Source: Trichaptum fuscoviolaceum (taxonomy: Eukaryota; Basidiomycota; Agaricomycetes; Hymenochaetales; Trichaptaceae). From it: a stretch of DNA of 64,000 nucleotides. The stretch covers positions 3,851,773 to 3,915,772 of the forward strand of contig CAJSYZ010000007.1 of assembly GCA_910574455.1 (NCBI GenBank), read 5' to 3'. How positions within the stretch are numbered: position 1 is the first letter of the stretch; each line of letters begins with the position of its first letter. The position numbers and the translations under genes were made by a program. Positions 23,094 to 35,054 of this stretch are shown here, piece after piece. The notes below the pieces were generated by a model, which was not told the DNA's origin, did no database searches, and saw only the letters and a list, made by a program, of their open reading frames with translations.

Positions 23094-23234
23094 CGGCACT
23101 GCCTTAGAAGCTTTTGGAAGGCTCTGCTTCGCCGAATCGTTCAAGGTAGGTGATATGAGAAAGGAAAAAAGTGCTGTTGCTCTCGCAAAAAAAAGTACAT
23201 AGTTGAGTCATATAACAAAGTTGAATCTCCGCGA

Positions 23235-23308
23235 ACGCGTCCGCCGGGCTGAGTCTTATTTTAGACTCTTTAAATAACTTGAAGCTCAAGTTATATGACG
23301 TCACGCGT
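23235..23308. promoter_or_regulatory. Divergent promoter with CRE-like TGACGTCA and two ACGCGT boxes
   Basis: Between the hypothetical minus-strand gene and the phosphate carrier. It holds ACGCGT at 23235-23240, a 21-bp palindrome at 23274-23294, TGACGTCA at 23296-23303 and ACGCGT again at 23303-23308. TGACGTCA is the palindromic site of ATF/CREB-type bZIP factors, and ACGCGT is the MluI cell-cycle box. The sites are seen directly; their use is inferred. Confidence 0.55.
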
Positions 23309-23359
23309 TAAAGTGTATTCGGGGACACGCTGCCCGACCGACACCGTTAAAATGACAAA

Positions 23360-23405
23360 CTCTCCGTCTCTCCCTCCCCCTTCCCCTCCCCCTTCCCTTA
23401 TCCTT
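23360..23405 (+). promoter_or_regulatory. Pyrimidine-rich tract before the phosphate carrier start
   Basis: An almost pure C/T run, with repeated CTCCCCC-type units, lies just before the ATG at 23416. Such tracts commonly precede the start sites of strongly expressed fungal genes. Confidence 0.6.
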
Positions 23406-23415
23406 CACCGCCGTC

Positions 23416-24636
23416 ATGTCGTCGACACCGGAGTCAACAGCGACGAAAGCGAAAGGTCCTAGCTCGCAAGCCGGCACACCATTTCAGATTCCTCAATTCA
23501 CTCTTGTCGATTACTCCTCTTTCTTTGCGGCAGGAGCACTATGTGCCACTTTAACGCACGGCGGGATGACACCCATAGATGTCGTCAAAACTCGCATCCA
23601 AATCGATCCGGAGATGAAGGGACTCTCACTTCTCTCTGGTGGCCGGAAGATCGTCGCGGCTGAAGGACCTTCAGCATTGCTCACAGGTTTTGGACCAACT
23701 GCTGTCGGGTACTTCATCCAAGGAGGCGCCAAGTTTGCTGGATATGAGTTATGGAAAAAGAACCTAGTGACGCTCGCCGGAGACCAAGAAACTGCAGTAA
23801 AGTACAGGACAGCTATTTATCTCGCTGCTTCAAGTATTGGAGAGTAAGTCATAATTCTTCATCCTGATTCTGTTTTGAGCATTTAATAAATGCTAATCAT
23901 CCAATTTCAGATTCTTTGCAGATATTCTCTTGACACCATTAGAAGCGACCCGTATACGACTTGTCTCCGAGCGCGGATATGCGACTGGTCTTGTTACCGG
24001 GTTTACACGCCTCGCTAGAGAAGAGGGCGTGAGGCAGCTGTATGCAGGCTTCCTCCCAATCTTGTGCAAACAAATTCCATATGCAATTGGCCAATTTACA
24101 GTGAACGAGTTCTGTCATGAAGCAGTATTCCGTTCGATGAGCGAGGAGAAAGTGCGGGCAGCTCAAGCTTCGCGGTCAACGATGTTTGGTATAAATCTAG
24201 GAAGCGGAATAATTGCTGGTTTCGCGGCGGCCATTCTTAGTCAAGTGTGTTATCATGCCTTCAATATGCCATCACTTTTTGACCCAGATCTGTTCCGTAG
24301 CCAGCCGATACGTTGTTAAGCCAGGTAACTATCTCATTCTCTCGTCTGCGACTGTCCTTTGAACTATCGTTTCGCAGATTAACAAAGGGCACGGTCCTTC
24401 CGGATCCATGACTTCCCGCCTTATCACTCTTGGCCGGGAAGCAGGCTTCAGAGGTCTCTTCGCTGGACTCGGGCCGAGGATGATTATGACAGCTGGCCTT
24501 GTAGCTGGCCAGTTTTTGATATATGATGAGATTAAACACGGTATGTGTTTCGCCTCACGCTGTATACTTTATAACTGACGACCACGAAGCACTTGGAGCA
24601 CCACCAGGTTTAGAAATTCACAAGGAAGATAAGTAG
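23416..24636 (+). CDS. Mitochondrial phosphate carrier (SLC25A3/MIR1/PIC2 type)
   Basis: Inner-membrane carrier that brings phosphate into the mitochondrial matrix for ATP synthesis. Five exons (23416-23843, 23911-24244, 24301-24324, 24378-24540, 24590-24636) join in phase. Three mitochondrial carrier repeats are visible with their PX(D/E)XX(K/R) signatures: PIDVVKTRIQ, PLEATRIRLV and PADTLLSQIN, the last formed by a 24-nt exon. Family-specific strings are TGFGPTAVGYFIQGGAKFAGYE, YAGFLPILCKQIPYAIGQF and GRLITL-like GLFAGLGPRMIMTAGLVAGQF. The N-terminal 35 residues are Ser/Thr/Pro-rich without a strong presequence. The C-terminus ends in charged residues after a GAPPG turn. The gene is intact and has a pyrimidine tract and a shared divergent promoter upstream. 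Confidence 0.95.
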
Positions 24637-24959
24637 AGTTGCGCACATAATGAGTTTGATATGAGACATTGTTTGTAGCGCTGAATTGGTTTAATCGATG
24701 TTGCAATTAGATCTCCTGTAATGCTTACCTTTTATTTATGTAGATCGGATTTTTGTTTCTCATAATGTACTCGCACAATGATAAAGTTTATTCGGCATCA
24801 CAAAGACGTCTGAAACGAAGTGCATGGATAATACATTGGAAGATCCATAAAAAACAGCGACAGCAAATCGACAATGATAAGTCCACGGAAGTAATCCAAG
24901 AAATTAAAATAATTAGAGATCATGGGACTTAAGAGACAAAACTGCAGAAGACTGAAAAT
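24637..24959. other. Convergent intergenic region
   Basis: AT-rich 3' flanks of the phosphate carrier and the TORC2 gene. No other feature is seen. Confidence 0.55.
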
Positions 24960-27900
24960 TCAAAACTCGCCCTGCGAGCCCACAAACCCAACGATTTTCC
25001 TAACGGGTAAGAGGCTGACAGGCCTGCCGACCTCTGCCTTGTCTTCTTCGTCCTCGAGGTCCGAGTCCACACTGTCGTCATCATCGTCGCTCTCCGAAGC
25101 TGCACGCGCGCGTCCTGGCCGACCAAACATGCTCGCGATGCGCGGCTGCTGCACTTTGCTCGTCTTCGGAGACGTCGACGCCGAGCGGGTGCCCATGGCG
25201 AATTCAGGCTCCTTCACCGCCAGCACGTGCGCGCACTCGGCGAGCGTGTTGGCGACGTCAGCGTCGAGCTGCACCTCAAATAAGTCCAGGATGTACCGTC
25301 GAACAGGGAAACGGTAGCGCCGCGTGGAGAGGATGTGAAGGACGCGATAGTAAACTGTAGGAGAAGTGAAGATTGGCCGGTACTCTGGCTTTGATTTCAT
25401 CCTGAAACAACGAAGTCTCAGCATTTGCAACGGTCAAGAATCCGATGAACTTACTTCGCTAGAGACCTCGATGCCGCATTGGCAATAACAGTGTTAGCTA
25501 GATTGCCGATCGCTGCGAGCACATCGACTTCCTTCTGCGACGTGGGAGGCATCAGTTTCGGCGTTTGCATCTTTAACTCTGGGTCTTCCCAGTAAGGTAT
25601 CTGTAAAGTATGAATTGTACATGAACTTATTGGCTATAGAGAGAGATTGATTAGCTTACAGAGACAAATTTGTCAATGTCCACGGGAATGCACAGTCCAG
25701 TAGGGGATCCAAGAGGAGACAATGTTGATTCCCATCCGAAGTCATCAAGAATTTCGGCGCCCTGCGCTGTCGACGAAATGAGCCCTAACACAAAGAAGCA
25801 AGTCCTACAGTTCTTGGTGAATAATGGAACACATCACTTCCAACCACCAGTTGAAGCTTACCCTCTAACAGATAAAACAGGTGAATTCTCTGTGGTGTCA
25901 AGGATGACTGGTATAACCTCCTCTTCCTCGAGGAAATGTAGACCACCTTCACCTGTTGCGATGTTGCCCTGCATTGGATGTTTCAGATAGCTTAGATGGG
26001 TTGAAAACATCATCATGCACTGACCACTGCCCACAGTACACTCTTCAACTTGTGGATGATTTCGACATCGTCACTCTCAAGGCCATGCAGACGAATGAAA
26101 TCCGCGAATTCGGTGAAATGTCCTTTCTCACGTAGCACCTCACAGCCCAGTTCGGTTTTCGCAAGTTCACCGTAGAAGTGCGGTGGGACCGGTCCATCGC
26201 TTTCGTGACTTTAGTCAAGAGAATGAAGGGGAATATAATTAGAGCTCACTAGACTTCCTCAACGTATTCGTCCGATCCGGTGAAACTCAACTCTCGCGCA
26301 AGATAAACCTCTATCTCGACAACGTAATGAAAATTACGGTCCTGTGGAGAGATGAGGCAAACTCCCTAGAGTAAGCAGGTCAAGTACTTACATGCAACCA
26401 CATGTCCATCTCCCTCTCAATAAATCCGACATCATAAAGGTATCGGAAACCGACCGGAGTGGACATAAACCTAGCCCCTAAGCTCAGTGATACCAGATAA
26501 GAGACATCGGAGACAGAGGCTCACTTGTACAGTAAGGAGTTGGCAACCTCTCCCAGATGATCAAGAGTAGGTTGCATATCCACGACAATGTTGAGGACAT
26601 CATGCGATTCGCAAGCCTCCTCTAAGAATTGCACCGCAACTTCACAAACTTCCGGGTCCGGGTCGTAGAGTTGCGTAAGCAATAAACGGAGCATCCACGC
26701 ATTGGCAGTGGGGCTACTCTGTATGAGCTTCCCCAGGTGCCTGGTGGCGAATAAGCGAATATGCTAAAACCAAGTTCAGCTTCGTAATTTCGAATGATTT
26801 AAACAAAGTCTTACTTTGTATGTGGATGTCATTGCTTTGGACAGCACGATCCGAGGATGGCCATCGCTGAAAGTCATTTAGATTTAGGATCAGTCAGATG
26901 CAAATATCGTCGCACTCACATGTTATAATCAAGATTCTCTACAACGACCTTAATAAGGTCTTCTCGCGTTCGCAGTTCGGTCATATGGTAGAAAGCAGTG
27001 AAAATCTTGTGTTTTTCGAGCAGCTCCAGGCCATCCTTGTTCTTTCCCAGCACACCAAGCATTTCGAAGTATCCCGAGGTCAGCGTCTCTTCCATTTTCT
27101 TCTTGGAGAAAACTGCTTCAAACTCGGAGGTAGTTGCCGCACCAGGAATCTGCCAATTGTCAGGGCCATTCACCCCAAGCAGTTTCACATAGCTGCTACT
27201 TACAGGCTCTAATTGGGCAAAGCATTTGGAAATCTGTGGAAGGAGTTCGTCTTCGCTTGCTAGAAATTTCAAGCCGTCCGGGTTGGCCATCAGCGTAGTC
27301 ATCAATGTGCATCCAAGCTTGATCCACTTCAGGTTCGGCTTCGTCTTCTTTACCTCTGAGAAACGATGACTCAAGGGGTGGAAGAAACTCATAAGGCGTT
27401 TGATGAATTTTGACACCTTGATGACTTCCTCCAACCGCTTAGGATTGAGAAAAGGGCCTTCAATGAGATCTAGCAGTGTGTCGTAGTTCCACTTAGCGTA
27501 ATCCCTGGTGACCATTACCTGATGCAAAATGCAAAGGTGAATATTTGTAGGCTATTTGAGGAGCGTTGAAGATACCTGGGTTTCGATCATTAAATTCTGG
27601 AATGATCGATCGTCCATTTGCATCGCAAGCTTGATCTTACTTTGCTCCACCTGGCGTTGACCTCGCTTCAGATTGTCCTCGACGGAATTAGCTCTACACG
27701 GGAGTTAAGGGCGGAAACAATCTTAGTTCATGTTCGAAATACCTTTGCCGAGAATCTCTCATTGGGATAGGCTGTGTCCTTTGACTGTGTCTGTTGAAAC
27801 TGTCTATCGCAGCCAGAGCCAGTGTTCCGACAATACGATGCTCGCCCTCGTTGTAATCCGCAGCAAGCTCGAAAATTCTTGGTATTGACTAGTTCACATT

Positions 27901-30344
27901 TTTTAGCTGAGAACGAATTTGCAAGTTGAGGTACTTACCTGGACTTTCGCTGCCAAGGTGAGAGGTAGAACCTTGTTCGCTGTCTGCAGGAATTCTCCGA
28001 TCAGAAGTGTGGCCTTTCGTGATAGCGTAGAGCCCGTGGTCGTTTCCTCCAGCATAGCAGTAAGAGCCTAATGGGAACATCAGCAGGGATCACAGTATTT
28101 TCTGAGTAACTTACCTCCACAAGACCAGCCTTAGCGAGAATAACCATCAACAATGAGATGTACTGGTCAGTCAACTTAAGCTTCTCGGAAAATTTCGACG
28201 GAGGTTCCTTGTCTTTTGAGGGTAACGATTGGGGTCGACTACGATTAGACCGATACACTATAAGAACAGTGAGCTCATTCAAAAGGAAGATTGATAGTCC
28301 CTGTTTTTGCTCACTTGTTAGACGCCTTCCATCAATGAAGGTTTGATACCATTCAGGCGTATGGATATTTAATAGCTCGAAGAATAAGTCCAAGACAATT
28401 TCCTGCAGGTAGAGGTCTACGCGTTAACCAACTACTCTGGCAGTGTGATACAGGTATTACGCACCCGCGTCTCCAGCGATGGTATTCGAAGCGTATCAAC
28501 AAGCGTTCTGATAGCAAGCATATCATCCATGCATAGATACATCAGTCCTGAAAGAATTAGAAAAAAAGTCAAAAAGACTTTTTCTCAAGAACGCATCTTG
28601 TACTCACCACTCCAAGTCCTTAACATAGTGATTATGACTTTGGAAGAACTACGCATGCGTTCAGCATGAGAAGGTCCTTTTCCGTAAGCATCAGTGATAC
28701 CGGAAAGAGCGATCTAATGGAACAGATAGGGACATTTGGATTCACGGTAATTTGACAGACATGAGATAGGCAGACCTCGATATCAGTCCCAGGGTGCATG
28801 AATACACGAGTCTTCGGAGCGTCAACAATATATAAGAATGCTGTTGCTATGAGCGGAGCAAGCTCCGATGGGCCTTCCACAAGCTGTTGGAAAAGGACAC
28901 GAGTGCCTCCGGTCCTCACCATGAGTTCAACATCAATGAGGACTGCAGAGTATCAGTCTTAAAGGTTTGATAAAGTAACAGATGCCGACTCACGAATCTC
29001 TACGAGTGTTTCACAACAGATCAATTTCAAAGAATCTTCTACATGTTCAGCAACAGATATCATGGCGCGCATAATAGGCTCAGAAAGAGGGACATGGCCT
29101 AGACCGACTGATGCAAAAGGCAAAGATCTATCCGATCCGATCTCAACGATAGCTCGAATAAGTTTAACGACCTGTTCCCGCTCGACAGCGTACTTGCTTT
29201 CACGGGCAAATGATCTATGCGGGGCGAAGTTTAGTCATGCCCAAACCAAAGAGATCATAACATACTTCACTATGTACCATTCCAATGGGTGTTCTAACAG
29301 CCTTTCGACCGAGTCCTTGTCGAAAAGACAATGTCGGAATAAACGGAAAGCACATGCTCTAGACCTCATTGATGCAGAGTCTGAAAGCGCAGGAGCGACA
29401 CTGACGCGTATGTGATAAGCCTTTAGCGCTCTGAACATGCATGCAAACTCACGCCTTGACTAGTTCATCCATGTTCAGGTCGAATCTGACACGGATATTC
29501 CGCTGCAGCACTTCCGTGAGAAGTTTCATTGTCTCTATCCGAGCTTTCTCGAGTTCCTCTTCGGTTTCAGGGGGTGGAGGTGCTACCGATGATGATGCGG
29601 AGGATTTAGGACTTGGGGAAGGCACCGTTCGTGAATATGCGACCAATGCGTTGAGGAGGCTTTGAGCGTATTGCTTGGCAGCTTTTAAGTCCTCTAGAAG
29701 TTTGTTGAGTAGATAGCATATAGAATATACATGCTGCGTTACCTCCCCCCTCATCTTTGTTGCGAACCTTGCTCGTTTCAAGCCTACGTTTCGTCAGGAC
29801 AGGTGATCCTTGGCTCTTCTTTCGGCGAGTGACTGTGAAGGTGTGAGTTGTATTCTTACATTATGATCGATCTACATTACCGGACTCAATCTTCCTACTG
29901 ATTGCTTCCAGCTTTGCGAGTGCTTGGTCTAGCTCTGATTCAACTTTCATTCGCACCGTATCCTATAGACGCTTAAGACCAGCCTCTACGAAAATATGAT
30001 AAACTCACAGTTATTTTCTGTCTCAAAAGGTTCTCAGCGCCTTCCTTTAGTCGCGTAGTCTTCTCCAAAAGCTCCTTCAACAGTTCCAGCTGCTCAACTG
30101 GCTCCTTGCCCTCGAGCTCCGGGAATACAAGAACAGCATTTCCGTCGCTCCCGCTCACAAGAGTAGCCACTGACGGCTGATTAGACAACGCTCCAGCCAC
30201 ACGAGAGTCCAACCTCGTATGGGTGTTCCATGATGACCCGTTTACTACCGTTGAAGTGGCAGAGAGTGTGGTGTCACTTGAGCGAGCGATATCTGCAGAT
30301 GACCGTGGTACGACCAACCCGCCTTCTGTATTCGCGCCAGGCAT
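24960..30344 (-). CDS. TORC2 subunit of the RICTOR/AVO3/Ste16 family
   Basis: Large scaffold of TOR complex 2, which controls AGC kinases, actin and membrane stress. The ATG at 30344 begins a disordered segment followed by an HR1-like coiled coil (LLKELLEKTTRLKEGAENLLRQK) that is usual in fungal orthologs. The RICTOR N-terminal solenoid follows with RHCLFDKDSVERLLEHPLEWYIVKY, REQVVKLIRAIVEIG and MRTGGTRVLFQQLVEGP-like strings. The middle part has FSEVKKTKPNLKWIKLGCTLMTTLMANPDGL and GYFEMLGVLGKNKDGLELLEKHKIF, both diagnostic for RICTOR. Next comes LRLLLTQLYDPDPEVCEVAVQFLEEA of the conserved V domain. A C-terminal acidic run (SESDDDDDSVDSDLEDEED) ends the protein. About 20 introns are implied; individual borders were not all checked. 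It is divergent from NDUFS4 over 248 bp. Confidence 0.92.
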
Positions 30345-30592
30345 CTTTGATACACGATTCGCCTCTATCTTGAAGGTAACATGGACAAATTAGCCAGCTA
30401 TCCGAAAGCAAATGAGATATTTCACAGCTGCGTGAGGTTAGAGAGGTAGAGGTGGATTGAGTACAACCCGAGGACAAGGCGGCTATTACTACAGTGCACG
30501 TACTTGCTTCCAAATATGGTACTCAACACCAACGACACTGCCGACCGCACGGTCTGCAACAACCCTCCTTCACCTCCATTACACTAGCCATC

Positions 30593-31351
30593 ATGTCTCT
30601 ATTACGGGCGGCTAAAAGGAGCATATCAAGTCCGCCAGGTCGGACAACTCTATATACCGCTTTCGCTGTCAGAGCGCAAAGCACGGCAACACCGTCTCAC
30701 ACTGCTGTAGAAACCTCAGATAAACAGGCTACCGACATTTCGACAACGATTCCGTCTAAGGAAGCTGTCACTGCAGATATAATCAGTGGGGCGCCTTGTG
30801 AGATTTACGCATGAAGCCCTCCGTATCAACGCTTCTAAATCACCGTTATCTAGCTGAACTTCGCAACCGCATTGTCCGTATCTACCTTCCAACGAGGAAC
30901 ACAATGCAGAGCGGTGGTGCGAAAGGAAACCGCTGGAGGATAGACTTCGATATCTTGCAAGGTGGTGGACGCTGGGAGAACCCTCTCATGGGATGGGCAA
31001 GCTCGTACGTCTTGATACGACTGCAATCATATTCTTACTGACTTACCACATCCTACAGCGCCGATTACATGCAAGGAACTAAGCTGACCTTCCGCTCGAA
31101 AGAGGATGCAATCCACTTCTCGGAAAAGCAAGGTGAGTCTTTTGTCATAGTAGAAGTGTCAAATGTTGACTCTGTCTGGTTTTGTTGTCAGGTTGGGATT
31201 ACTATGTGTATGTTGCAAGCCATCTACCATGATATCGTTTACTTACATCTATTTCAGTCAACAAGAAACAGTCAAGAGGATACCACCCAAGAACTATGCG
31301 GAGAACTACGTGTATAAGCCCAACAAACTGAGGATCTGCAGAACGAAGTAA
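30593..31351 (+). CDS. Complex I subunit NDUFS4 (18/21-kDa Fe-S protein subunit)
   Basis: Accessory matrix-arm subunit of mitochondrial NADH:ubiquinone oxidoreductase. Five exons (30593-30797, 30854-31004, 31059-31132, 31192-31207, 31258-31351) give 179 residues. Residues 1 to about 35 are rich in Arg/Ser without acids, a matrix targeting presequence. The conserved core is readable: [66 protein letters not shown] and the C-terminal basic block PPKNYAENYVYKPNKLRI, as in all NDUFS4 proteins. The fourth exon is only 16 nt, and its inclusion is supported by the restored GWDYYVQQ motif. The start is the second in-frame ATG of the open frame, chosen because the presequence begins there. Confidence 0.95.
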
Positions 31352-31619
31352 CTCATGTTTTAGAACATAGCTTTGCATTACGCAGATATCTAATTGCCTT
31401 ATCATCCATGTGTTGCTACCAAGTATACGCTTAACAGGTGAGCTCCTATGTTTTCGGGCAAAGTTCGCTTCGTATTTTGCACAAGGCCAACCTAAGTATT
31501 GCGTTAAAATCGGTATCATCATATACCAACGCCACCTCCCTGTAATGTGGCAAATTGTTCATGATAGACTTTCCTTACTGCCATATAGCATGAGGGGCTA
31601 TTTGAAGATCTGGAAACGC
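31352..31619. other. Short intergenic region
   Basis: 3' flank of NDUFS4 and upstream region of the prolyl oligopeptidase gene. No gene is seen. Confidence 0.5.
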
Positions 31620-31626
31620 TATAAAA
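31620..31626 (+). promoter_or_regulatory. TATA box of the prolyl oligopeptidase gene
   Basis: TATAAAA, 41-47 bp before the ATG at 31667. This is close, so the 5' leader would be very short or the true start may lie further in. Confidence 0.45.
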
Positions 31627-31666
31627 CTGGCACTTTTTGCTATGATAATCTTCCCACTGAAGAAAT

Positions 31667-34600
31667 ATGGCCAACCAGGAGAACTCGAGCAACCATACCA
31701 GACCTGCGACAAAGCAGCCAACTCAACAACATCCACCGGGGCAAATCAAACCTGCGGACAGTCTCCTGAAACCCAAGCAAACTATCCCTCTCGTTTTTCA
31801 AGCAACCACAAGAAAATACCCGGTTACTGCTCACGTCGACCACTCATCCAGGTACAAATATCTCGGACAAGGTTATGTTGAGATTCGCGATCCGTTCAAT
31901 TGGCTCGAACAAGACACTGCCGTCCGAAAGACTTGGCTAGAGCAGCAAAATGAACTAACACGTAAAGTTCTTACGCATGTCGGTGCACGAGTGGAGATAG
32001 CGAGAATGATGCAAACCACTTTTGAATACGAAAGGGTATTTCAAGCGGCATCCATTATCAAAAAACGAAGCTGATCTGTCTTCTTGCGCCAGTTTTCTTG
32101 CCTAGGCTTCCAGAGCGATAGGCATTGGTATTGGAGTTATAATCAAGGCTCTATGGCCCGTCCCAGTAAGCTAACCGCTCGCTTCAAATCCTTCGCCATG
32201 ACACACTTACACCGTAATTAGGAATTTATCGTTCCACTGATGAAACACTACCTTTGGTTGATGGTCGATTAAATGGTTCACTTTACTTTGATGTTAGGCC
32301 CTAGACTCCTCTATTTTTTCGATCAACTGATTGTCTTCGGTATGCTCAGGTCAACCAATTGTCAAAAGATGGAATTGCTTATATCACCGAATGGGCCATC
32401 TCACCGAATGGAAGTTACTTTGCTTATGCTATAAGCCCCGACGTATGTCTTTTCTGTGTGGTTTAGTCATGATGTCTGATGCTTCTACCTTAGCAAACAG
32501 ATGATGTGACTATATATGTTCGGCCTACAAACTGCCCATTTCCATCATCCGTTCAGCGCGTTGTGAATGGCCACGAAGGCTACCTAGAAGGAGATGTCGT
32601 GAAACACTCCCGTTTTACTGAGATTGCATGGACTAAAGACTCGAGAGGATTCTTTTATCAGGTTCATCTTGTTCCTGTTAACTTCAATGTCATCTCTTAA
32701 CATGGTGCTTTCAGAAGTACGTAGATGGACGATTAAAACTCTATTACCATAGAATGCATAACTCCGCGGGTATGCAACTTGACCATGTTTCCGAGTCAAA
32801 GTGATTGCTGATGTTGGCCTATATTTACATACAGACAAGCTAATATTGGAGGAGTCCGGTAACGAATCAGCTGACATTATTTCTTGGACAGTCTATGAAC
32901 AGTTCCTAAGAGGAAGCCATCAGTATCTGGTTGTATTAGTTAGAGAAGGTACTAATGACGTAAGTTGTCGTTCATACTATACGCTCGTTTAGTCGGTTTG
33001 TTTACCTGCATAAAGGAAACGAAGGTTTGGATATGTGATCTGGAAGACACGGCAAATAAAGTTCTAGGTAACACACTTAAATGGAAGCGCATCGTGGATC
33101 GATTTGATGCCGAATATATACCGTATGTCACTGAATTCTCAGTTTCAGTGTGTTACGCTGATTCAACAACTACAAGAATCTGTAACATCGGCACGAAGTT
33201 CTACTTTAGAACGAACCACAATGCCGACAAATACAAAATAATAATGATCGATATTGCAGCTGCAAGCTATGAGGCGACTGTAGTGATCCCGGAGGATCCA
33301 GATGCAGTTCTGCACAACTGTGTGCTTTTCAATAATGATTTGCTGGCCATCGTTAGGACGCGAAAAGTAAGACGGATGCCGTCCTTTCCTTGCATTGAAG
33401 TTAATATCTAAGTCATTCCTTTCATAGCTGTATGACGAACTCTATATGCATTCACTCACTCCGGGGAGATTACCTGTGCAGCTCCAGAAAGGACACAAGG
33501 GTTCCATTGACGTACAAACTGTTAGCCTCGATCAAGCAGCTTCGAAACTATTAATCAGTCTACGCAAGTTCACTGAACCAATGAAGACAATGCTATACGA
33601 CGCGAAGAAGGGCCTTAGTGATAGTAGCGCAGTAGTTGTAATGAAGTCGGAAGTCAAGGGTATTGGTTCTTCAGAACTTATAATCGAAGACGTGAGCGCG
33701 TACTTCATTCTCATGGCAGTCCCTCTAACACTCTTGTACTTTCGACTAAACAGTTAGAGTTCATAAGCAAAGACAAGACAGTCATGGTCCCCATGACCAC
33801 TATTCGCCATAAATCAGTGGAGTGTGATGGTACAGCCCATGCCCTACTGTACGGTGAGTTGTAGTCTTCGTTCCCAGGCTGTTTTTTTGTTTCTTACTTT
33901 AGAATAGCATATGGGGGCTTTGGATTATCTGTGGACCACAGCTTCCAGCCGGACGTAATTCCATGCCTCGCCAAGTACAAGATAATTTTCGCAGTTGCTT
34001 ATGTTCGGGGAGGGGGAGAACTTGGGGAGGGTTGGCATCGTGCAGGCAAAGGCTTTAAGAAGGTGATCCAGTTACTTATTGCAGGGAAGTTAAGGTTTTG
34101 ATAGAATTTGTTCTCATACTCTAAGAAAAACAGCTTTGACGATTTTGTTTCTGCCGCGTATGTTAGGCCTGTTTCACAAATGTCCGTGCAATTTGACTCA
34201 CCTCGCTTTGTTAGGGAACATCTGGTTACCAAAAACTACGCGAGCCGAGGCAAGATTACCATACTCGGTGGTTCCAACGGAGGTCCAAGACTCTGTTCTC
34301 GAGAAAGATGTCCTTGCTGACTAGACCCTAATATAGGGCTTCTGGTGGGGGCAACTTACAATAGAGCTCCCGATGGACTACTTGGCGCAGCCATAGCAAA
34401 AGTGGGAATAATGGATATGATTAGAGTCAGTCTATTTCTGCTCAACTCCTCCACACATTTGGCTAACAGTGCCGGTAAAGTACTGCGTCCTAAACAAAGG
34501 TACACTAAAAGTCCTATTCTCTGTTTGTTTCCGTATGTCTCACGGGTGGCACAGATTCAGGATGGGAAGATGAATATGGAGACCCTAGTGATGCCAAGAT

Positions 34601-35054
34601 GTTCGATTATTTGCTTTCGTATTCGCCTTATCACAACGTCGCCAACTTAAAAACCTACCCTTCAATCATGCTCATGACCGGCAGCAGTAATTCGTTCATA
34701 ATTGTGACAATCAAGCTTCTGACATTTGCCATTGTATGCAGATGATTCCACCGTGAATCCGGCTCATTCGTTCAAGCACGTCGCAAGGCTACAAGAGTTA
34801 TGTGCACAGAGGGAAAATCTATGCTTACTGCGACTTGACGGTAACGCGGGTCATGGAGTCTCTCTCACTACAACGCAGGAGTGCGTAAGCTGACAATATT
34901 CGTAGTCAAAAAGCTAATGAGATGTGATCTACATAGGATTGATGCAGCCGTAGACATGTGGTGCTTCATCGTTCACACGCTGAAAGTGAGTCGACTTGAT
35001 GCTCGGAATGGAGTGGTAAATTCTTCGAGGACGGACACGAAAAAGTCCCGGTAG
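31667..35054 (+). CDS. Prolyl oligopeptidase (S9A serine peptidase)
   Basis: Cytosolic peptidase that cuts short peptides after proline. The coding region is broken by some 15-18 introns, yet a continuous protein can be built. The N-terminus reads YVEIRDPFNWLEQDTAVRKTW, the family's DPYRWLE start. The seven-blade propeller follows (WTKDSRGFFYQKYVDG; ISPNGSYFAYAISPD). The catalytic domain has AYGGFGLSVDHSF, YVRGGGELGEGWHRAGK, then ILGGSNGGLLVGA with the Ser nucleophile (split by an intron), TGSNDSTVNPAHSFKH with the Asp, and DGNAGHG with the His. All three catalytic residues are present, so the gene looks functional. About 45 residues of Gln/Pro-rich sequence precede the usual start. Mushroom relatives include enzymes that macrocyclise peptide precursors, but no precursor gene is visible nearby, so the housekeeping role is more likely. 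Confidence 0.9.

Noticed and set aside
32040..34700. Prolyl oligopeptidase as a pseudogene with many frameshifts
   Set aside because: Every apparent break is explained by a short intron with GT and AG borders, and all catalytic residues are restored.
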